Part shown: positions 60,870 through 64,000 of the stretch, one piece after another
Numbering within the stretch: the stretch's first letter is position 1
How the letters are laid out: every line of letters starts with the position of its first letter
Assembly: GCF_029439465.1 (NCBI RefSeq)
Contig: NZ_JAROAV010000010.1
Span: forward strand, 62,001 to 126,000
Reading direction: 5' to 3'
DNA: 64,000 nucleotides
Source of the DNA: Luteipulveratus flavus
GTDB taxonomy: Bacteria > Actinomycetota > Actinomycetes > Actinomycetales > Dermatophilaceae
Made by a program: the position numbers and the translations under genes
Notes under the pieces: generated by a model
Databases searched by the model: none
What the model saw: the letters and a program-made list of their open reading frames with translations, nothing else
Told to the model about the DNA's origin: nothing

Positions 60870-62138
60870 GTGACCGAGTCCGCCGCCCTGCACGACATCT
60901 GCGACGACACGGCCGTCCGGCCCGGCTCGGAGACCACCTCGCACGTCCGGCTGGCGCTCCTCGCGCTCGCCCTCGGCGGGTTCGGCATCGGGACCACCGA
61001 GTTCGTCACGATGGGCCTGCTGCCCCAGATCGCCGACGGGGTGTCGATCGACATCCCGACCGCCGGTCACGTCGTCTCCGCGTACGCCCTCGGCGTCGTC
61101 GTCGGTGCCCCCGCCCTCGCGGCCCTCACCGCGCGCCTGCCGCGCAAGCCCGTCCTGGTCTGGCTGATGGTGCTGTTCGCGGTCGGCAACTTCGCGTCCG
61201 CGCTGGCCCCCTCGTACGGCACGCTGCTCGTCGGCCGGTTCGTCGCGGGTCTGCCGCACGGCGCCTTCTTCGGCCTGGGGTCGGTGGTGGCGGCCTCCCT
61301 GGTGCCGGCGCACCGGCGCACCTGGGCGGTGGCGATGATGCTGGCCGGCCTCACCGTCGCCAACATCCTCGGCGTGCCGGTCGCGACCCTCCTGGGTCAG
61401 CACCTCGGCTGGCAGTGGCCGTACGCCCTCGTCGCGCTGATCGCGGTGCTGACCGTGCTGGCCGTCCTCGCCTGGGTGCCCTCCCAGCCGGCGGATGCGG
61501 GTGCCGGCGTCGCCGCGGAGCTGCGCAGCCTGCGTCGGCCGCAGGTGTGGCTCGCGCTCGCGATCGGGACCGTCGGCTTCGGCGGGATGTTCGCGACGTT
61601 CTCCTACATCACCCCGACCATGACCGAGCTGGCCGGCTTCGGCGAGCGGACCGTGCCGGCCATCCTGGTGGTGTACGGCGTCGGCATGACCACTGGCGCC
61701 TTCCTCGCGGGCCGGGTCGCGCAGCGGGGGATCATGCGCGGCATCGTGCTCAGCCTTCTCGCCATCGCCGTGCTGCTGGCCGCGTTCGGGTTCCTGGCGC
61801 AGACGAAGGTGACCGCGGTGCCGGCGGTGTTCCTCCTGGGGCTCGTCCCCACGATCCTGGTGCCGATGCTGCAGACCCGCCTGATGGACGTCGCCCACGA
61901 GGGTCAGTCGCTCGCCGCGGCGCTCAACCACTCCACCCTGAACATCGCCAACGCGCTCGGCGCCTGGCTCGGGGGAGTGGTGCTGGCCGCCGGGTACGGC
62001 TATGAGTGGCCGAGCCGGCTCGGTGCCGGGCTCGCTGTCCTGGGTGTGCTCGTCGCCGGCTTCTCCGCGTGGCTGGGGCGCCGCTCACCCGAGGAGGGAG
62101 ACCCTGCGACGAACGCCCTCACCGACCGCGGTCGGTGA
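60870..62138 (+). CDS. MFS transporter, DHA1-like (AraJ/arabinose-efflux-permease type)
   Basis: A 422-residue, 12-helix exporter. GGFGIGTTEFVTMGLLPQIA in helix 1 and LPHGAFFGLGSVVAASLVPA are diagnostic of the AraJ/Cml-type DHA1 subgroup, which exports sugars or drugs. The GTG at 60870 (MTESAALHD) is chosen for an upstream GGAGG; an upstream GTG at 60834 is possible. It diverges from the APH-family gene by 61 bases. The stop codon lies within the right arm of a 20-bp terminator. Confidence 0.85.
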   Translation: MTESAALHDICDDTAVRPGSETTSHVRLALLALALGGFGIGTTEFVTMGLLPQIADGVSIDIPTAGHVVSAYALGVVVGAPALAALTARLPRKPVLVWLMVLFAVGNFASALAPSYGTLLVGRFVAGLPHGAFFGLGSVVAASLVPAHRRTWAVAMMLAGLTVANILGVPVATLLGQHLGWQWPYALVALIAVLTVLAVLAWVPSQPADAGAGVAAELRSLRRPQVWLALAIGTVGFGGMFATFSYITPTMTELAGFGERTVPAILVVYGVGMTTGAFLAGRVAQRGIMRGIVLSLLAIAVLLAAFGFLAQTKVTAVPAVFLLGLVPTILVPMLQTRLMDVAHEGQSLAAALNHSTLNIANALGAWLGGVVLAAGYGYEWPSRLGAGLAVLGVLVAGFSAWLGRRSPEEGDPATNALTDRGR

Positions 62139-62149
62139 GGGCGTTCGTC
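62108..62149. terminator. 20-bp-stem terminator overlapping the MFS stop codon
   Basis: GACGAACGCCCTCACCGACC (62108-62127), two-base centre, and the perfect complement at 62130-62149. It encodes the last ten residues of the MFS protein and its TGA, and is 14 bases from the convergent stop at 62163, so it can serve both genes. Confidence 0.8.
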
Positions 62150-62162
62150 GAGGCGGAGCCGG

Positions 62163-62759
62163 TCAGGGAGCCGCCACGTAGTCGATCTTCACGGTGTTGC
62201 CGCTGCCGGAGACCATCTTGGAGACGATCGGCGTGGCGAGTCCGCAGTCGGCGAACTTCGGGATGTCGAACGAGCCCTTGAGCGTGAACGGGTCGAAGAG
62301 GCCGCCCTGCTTGCCGGACAGCTTCATCGTGACCGGGGACGAGGTCTTGCAGCTGTTGCCCACCAGGTTCACCGGCAGCCCGAGCGGCTGGATCTTCACG
62401 ATGCGGATGTTGAGCCGCTGGGTGACCGAGATGTTGTTGGAGAAGTCCACCGTGCCGGTCGCCGGCCCGAGGGGTTCGATCCGGATCGTGGCCTTGGCGA
62501 GCGGGAGGCCGATGACCTTGACCGGTGAGGTCGCGTCCTTGAGCGAGAGGTTCGCGCTCAGGGTGCGCTTCTCGAGGTCGAAGTTCGCGGTCTGGGTACC
62601 CGTGGTCGTCACGGTCTGGTTCATCGACTTGATGTAGGTGCTAGCCGTCGCCGTGTGGTGGAGCTCCCAGACCTCCGCCTGGGCGCCGGGAGCCGTGGCC
62701 ATGAGAGTCGCACCGGAGGTGGCGACCGCGGCGAGAGAGATCAAGGTGCGCGAGGGCAT
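62163..62759 (-). CDS. Secreted protein of unknown function
   Basis: A 198-residue protein with a Sec signal peptide (MPSRTLISLAAVATSGATLM, cleavage probably after AQA near residue 28). The mature part (about 170 residues) is beta-rich, with alternating polar and hydrophobic stretches (TGTVDFSNNISVTQRLNIRI) and two Cys (NSCKTSS, FADCGL) that could form one disulfide. No lipobox or LPXTG. I recognise no family. The ATG has AAGGAA upstream and a 13-bp palindrome before that. Confidence 0.65.
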   Translation of the reverse strand: MPSRTLISLAAVATSGATLMATAPGAQAEVWELHHTATASTYIKSMNQTVTTTGTQTANFDLEKRTLSANLSLKDATSPVKVIGLPLAKATIRIEPLGPATGTVDFSNNISVTQRLNIRIVKIQPLGLPVNLVGNSCKTSSPVTMKLSGKQGGLFDPFTLKGSFDIPKFADCGLATPIVSKMVSGSGNTVKIDYVAAP

Positions 62760-62779
62760 GCCGGATTCCTTTCCTACTG

Positions 62780-62792
62780 ATTGGTAACCAAT
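62780..62792. promoter_or_regulatory. 13-bp perfect palindrome upstream of the secreted protein gene
   Basis: ATTGGTAACCAAT, 20 bases before the ATG of the secreted-protein gene and between it and lepA. A/T-rich half-sites in a very G/C-rich background suggest an operator. The protein that binds it is unknown. Confidence 0.55.
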
Positions 62793-62928
62793 GCACGTCA
62801 CCGTACGTGATCCGGCTCACCTTGGCTACGCCACCGTAACCTCGTGTCGGATGGCGAGCGTCCTGACGGCCACGCCGGACGTGGGAGACTGAGCCGACTG
62901 CTCCCGTACGCCGATCACCCCGAGGTAC

Positions 62929-64000
62929 ATGCCCGTGTCACCGATGGCCACCACCGCGCTGCCCCCTGCCGCGACGCCACCGGAGCTGATCCGAAACTTC
63001 TGCATCATCGCCCACATCGACCACGGGAAGTCGACCCTGGCCGACCGGATGCTGCAGATCACCGGCGTCGTCGAGGAGCGGGCCATGCGCGCGCAGTACC
63101 TCGACCGGATGGACATCGAGCGCGAGCGCGGCATCACCATCAAGAGCCAGGCCGTCCGGATGCCCTGGGCCGCCGAGGGCACGACGTACTGCCTCAACAT
63201 GATCGACACCCCGGGGCACGTCGACTTCACCTACGAGGTGTCCCGCTCGCTCGCGGCGTGCGAGGGTGCCGTCCTGCTGGTCGACGCCGCGCAGGGCATC
63301 GAGGCGCAGACGCTCGCCAACCTCTACCTGGCGATGGAGAACGACCTCACGATCATCCCGGTCCTCAACAAGATCGACCTGCCGGCGGCGCAGCCGGAGA
63401 AGTACGCCGCCGAGCTGGCCGGCCTGATCGGCTGCGACCCGGAGGACGTCCTCCGGGTATCGGGCAAGACGGGGGAGGGCGTCGAGGAGCTGCTCGACCA
63501 GATCGTCGGCCAGCTGCCCGCTCCCGAGGGCGACGCCGACAAGCCCGCCCGCGCGATGATCTTCGACTCGGTGTATGACACCTACCGCGGCGTGGTCACC
63601 TACGTCCGCGTCATCGACGGCCAGCTGAGCCCGCGCGAGAAGATCGCGATGATGTCGACGAAGGCGACGCACGAGCTGCTGGAGATCGGCGTCATCTCCC
63701 CGGAGCCGGTGCCGTCCAAGGGGCTCGGCGTCGGTGAGGTCGGCTACCTCATCACCGGCGTGAAGGACGTGCGCCAGTCGCGCGTCGGCGACACCGTGAC
63801 CAACGCCGCGAAGCCGGCCGGCGACGCGCTCGGCGGGTACCGCGACCCCAAGCCGATGGTGTTCTCCGGGCTGTACCCGATCGACGGCTCGGACTACCCG
63901 ATCCTGCGCGACGCCCTCGACCGGCTGAAGCTCAACGACGCCGCGCTGGTGTACGAGCCGGAGACATCGGCGGCGCTGGGCTTCGGCTTCCGCGTCGGCT
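62929..64000 (+). CDS. lepA: Elongation factor 4 (LepA), 3'-truncated by window edge
   Basis: LepA is a translational GTPase that acts on the ribosome during initiation and under stress. [17 protein letters not shown] (G1), [14 protein letters not shown] (G2), DTPGHVDF (G3) and LNKIDLP (G4) are all present, followed by domain II. The end of the gene is outside the window; about 357 of some 610 residues are seen. ATG at 62929 (MPVSPMATT) was chosen; GTG at 62935 and ATG at 62944 are in the same frame and equally possible. Confidence 0.95.
   Translation, partial: MPVSPMATTALPPAATPPELIRNFCIIAHIDHGKSTLADRMLQITGVVEERAMRAQYLDRMDIERERGITIKSQAVRMPWAAEGTTYCLNMIDTPGHVDFTYEVSRSLAACEGAVLLVDAAQGIEAQTLANLYLAMENDLTIIPVLNKIDLPAAQPEKYAAELAGLIGCDPEDVLRVSGKTGEGVEELLDQIVGQLPAPEGDADKPARAMIFDSVYDTYRGVVTYVRVIDGQLSPREKIAMMSTKATHELLEIGVISPEPVPSKGLGVGEVGYLITGVKDVRQSRVGDTVTNAAKPAGDALGGYRDPKPMVFSGLYPIDGSDYPILRDALDRLKLNDAALVYEPETSAALGFGFRVG

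Noticed and set aside
62844-63578. Plus-strand open frame spanning the lepA start in another frame
   Set aside because: It is an out-of-frame reading of lepA, whose GTPase motifs are in the frame beginning at 62929.

Overview
The window is chromosomal DNA of a very high-G+C actinobacterium. The evidence is strongly G/C-biased third codon positions throughout, actinobacterial gene orders (rimP-nusA-ylxR-infB, rne-rplU-rpmA-obg-proB-proA, nadD-rsfS-phosphatase), an ergothioneine cluster, a SAM-IV-type riboswitch and many leaderless genes. I would guess Micrococcales or a close relative, but no 16S rRNA is present and the genus is not resolved. There is no phage, insertion sequence or CRISPR array. 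Both ends cut genes: cysD lacks its 5' end and lepA its 3' end.

Layout. 1-2139: cysDN (sulfate activation). 2244-7305: rimP, nusA, ylxR and infB (translation and transcription core). 7482-12954: the ergothioneine genes egtE-egtA-egtB-egtC-egtD, preceded by a seven-codon leaderless mini-ORF. 12968-16093: an MFS exporter divergent from a TetR regulator, then an RNA/DNA methyltransferase-like gene. 16191-18603: rbfA, truB, ribF. 18697-23235: a fatty acyl-CoA ligase, a LysE exporter and a B12-binding radical SAM protein. 23232-27714: an FtsX-type ABC pair, an MFS transporter with an apparent frame disruption, and a GlxA-type regulator, wedged between the radical SAM gene and its usual partner DUF2344. 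27743-37058: DUF2344, rne, rplU, rpmA, obg, proB, a VTT/DedA-like membrane protein, proA. 37095-41327: a methyltransferase, a convergent GT2 glycosyltransferase, a small membrane protein, nadD, rsfS, a phosphatase, a DUF4442 thioesterase-like gene and tRNA-Ala(GGC). 41456-44311: DUF3500, DUF6328, then rhodanese and cysteine dioxygenase behind a two-part sulfur-sensing leader. 44365-49147: a sugar ABC importer without its own ATPase plus a family 3 glycosidase. 49252-51971: two acyl-CoA dehydrogenases. 52021-52140: a tandem hairpin repeat. 52153-58568: a glycolate operon, aceB-glcD-glcE-glcF-iclR. 58629-62149: an AbiEi/DUF559-like gene flanked by a repeated sequence, a phosphotransferase-family gene, an MFS exporter. 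62163-64000: a secreted protein of unknown function and lepA.

How the genes work together. Sulfur links several parts: cysDN makes APS; egtA-E convert cysteine, glutamate and histidine into ergothioneine; cysteine dioxygenase and a rhodanese dispose of surplus cysteine. The last pair sits behind an SAM-IV-type aptamer followed by a 30-codon leader peptide with two cysteines near its end, so both SAM and cysteinyl-tRNA supply may be sensed. The glycolate operon oxidises glycolate to glyoxylate (GlcDEF) and condenses it with acetyl-CoA (malate synthase), with an IclR regulator as its last gene and IclR-like boxes at its promoter.

The most interesting items are the cysteine dioxygenase leader, the 61-bp tandem hairpin repeats at 52021-52140, the repeat-flanked AbiEi/DUF559-like gene, the egtE mini-ORF, and at least eleven starts with a -10 hexamer (TAnnnT) six to eight bases before the start codon.
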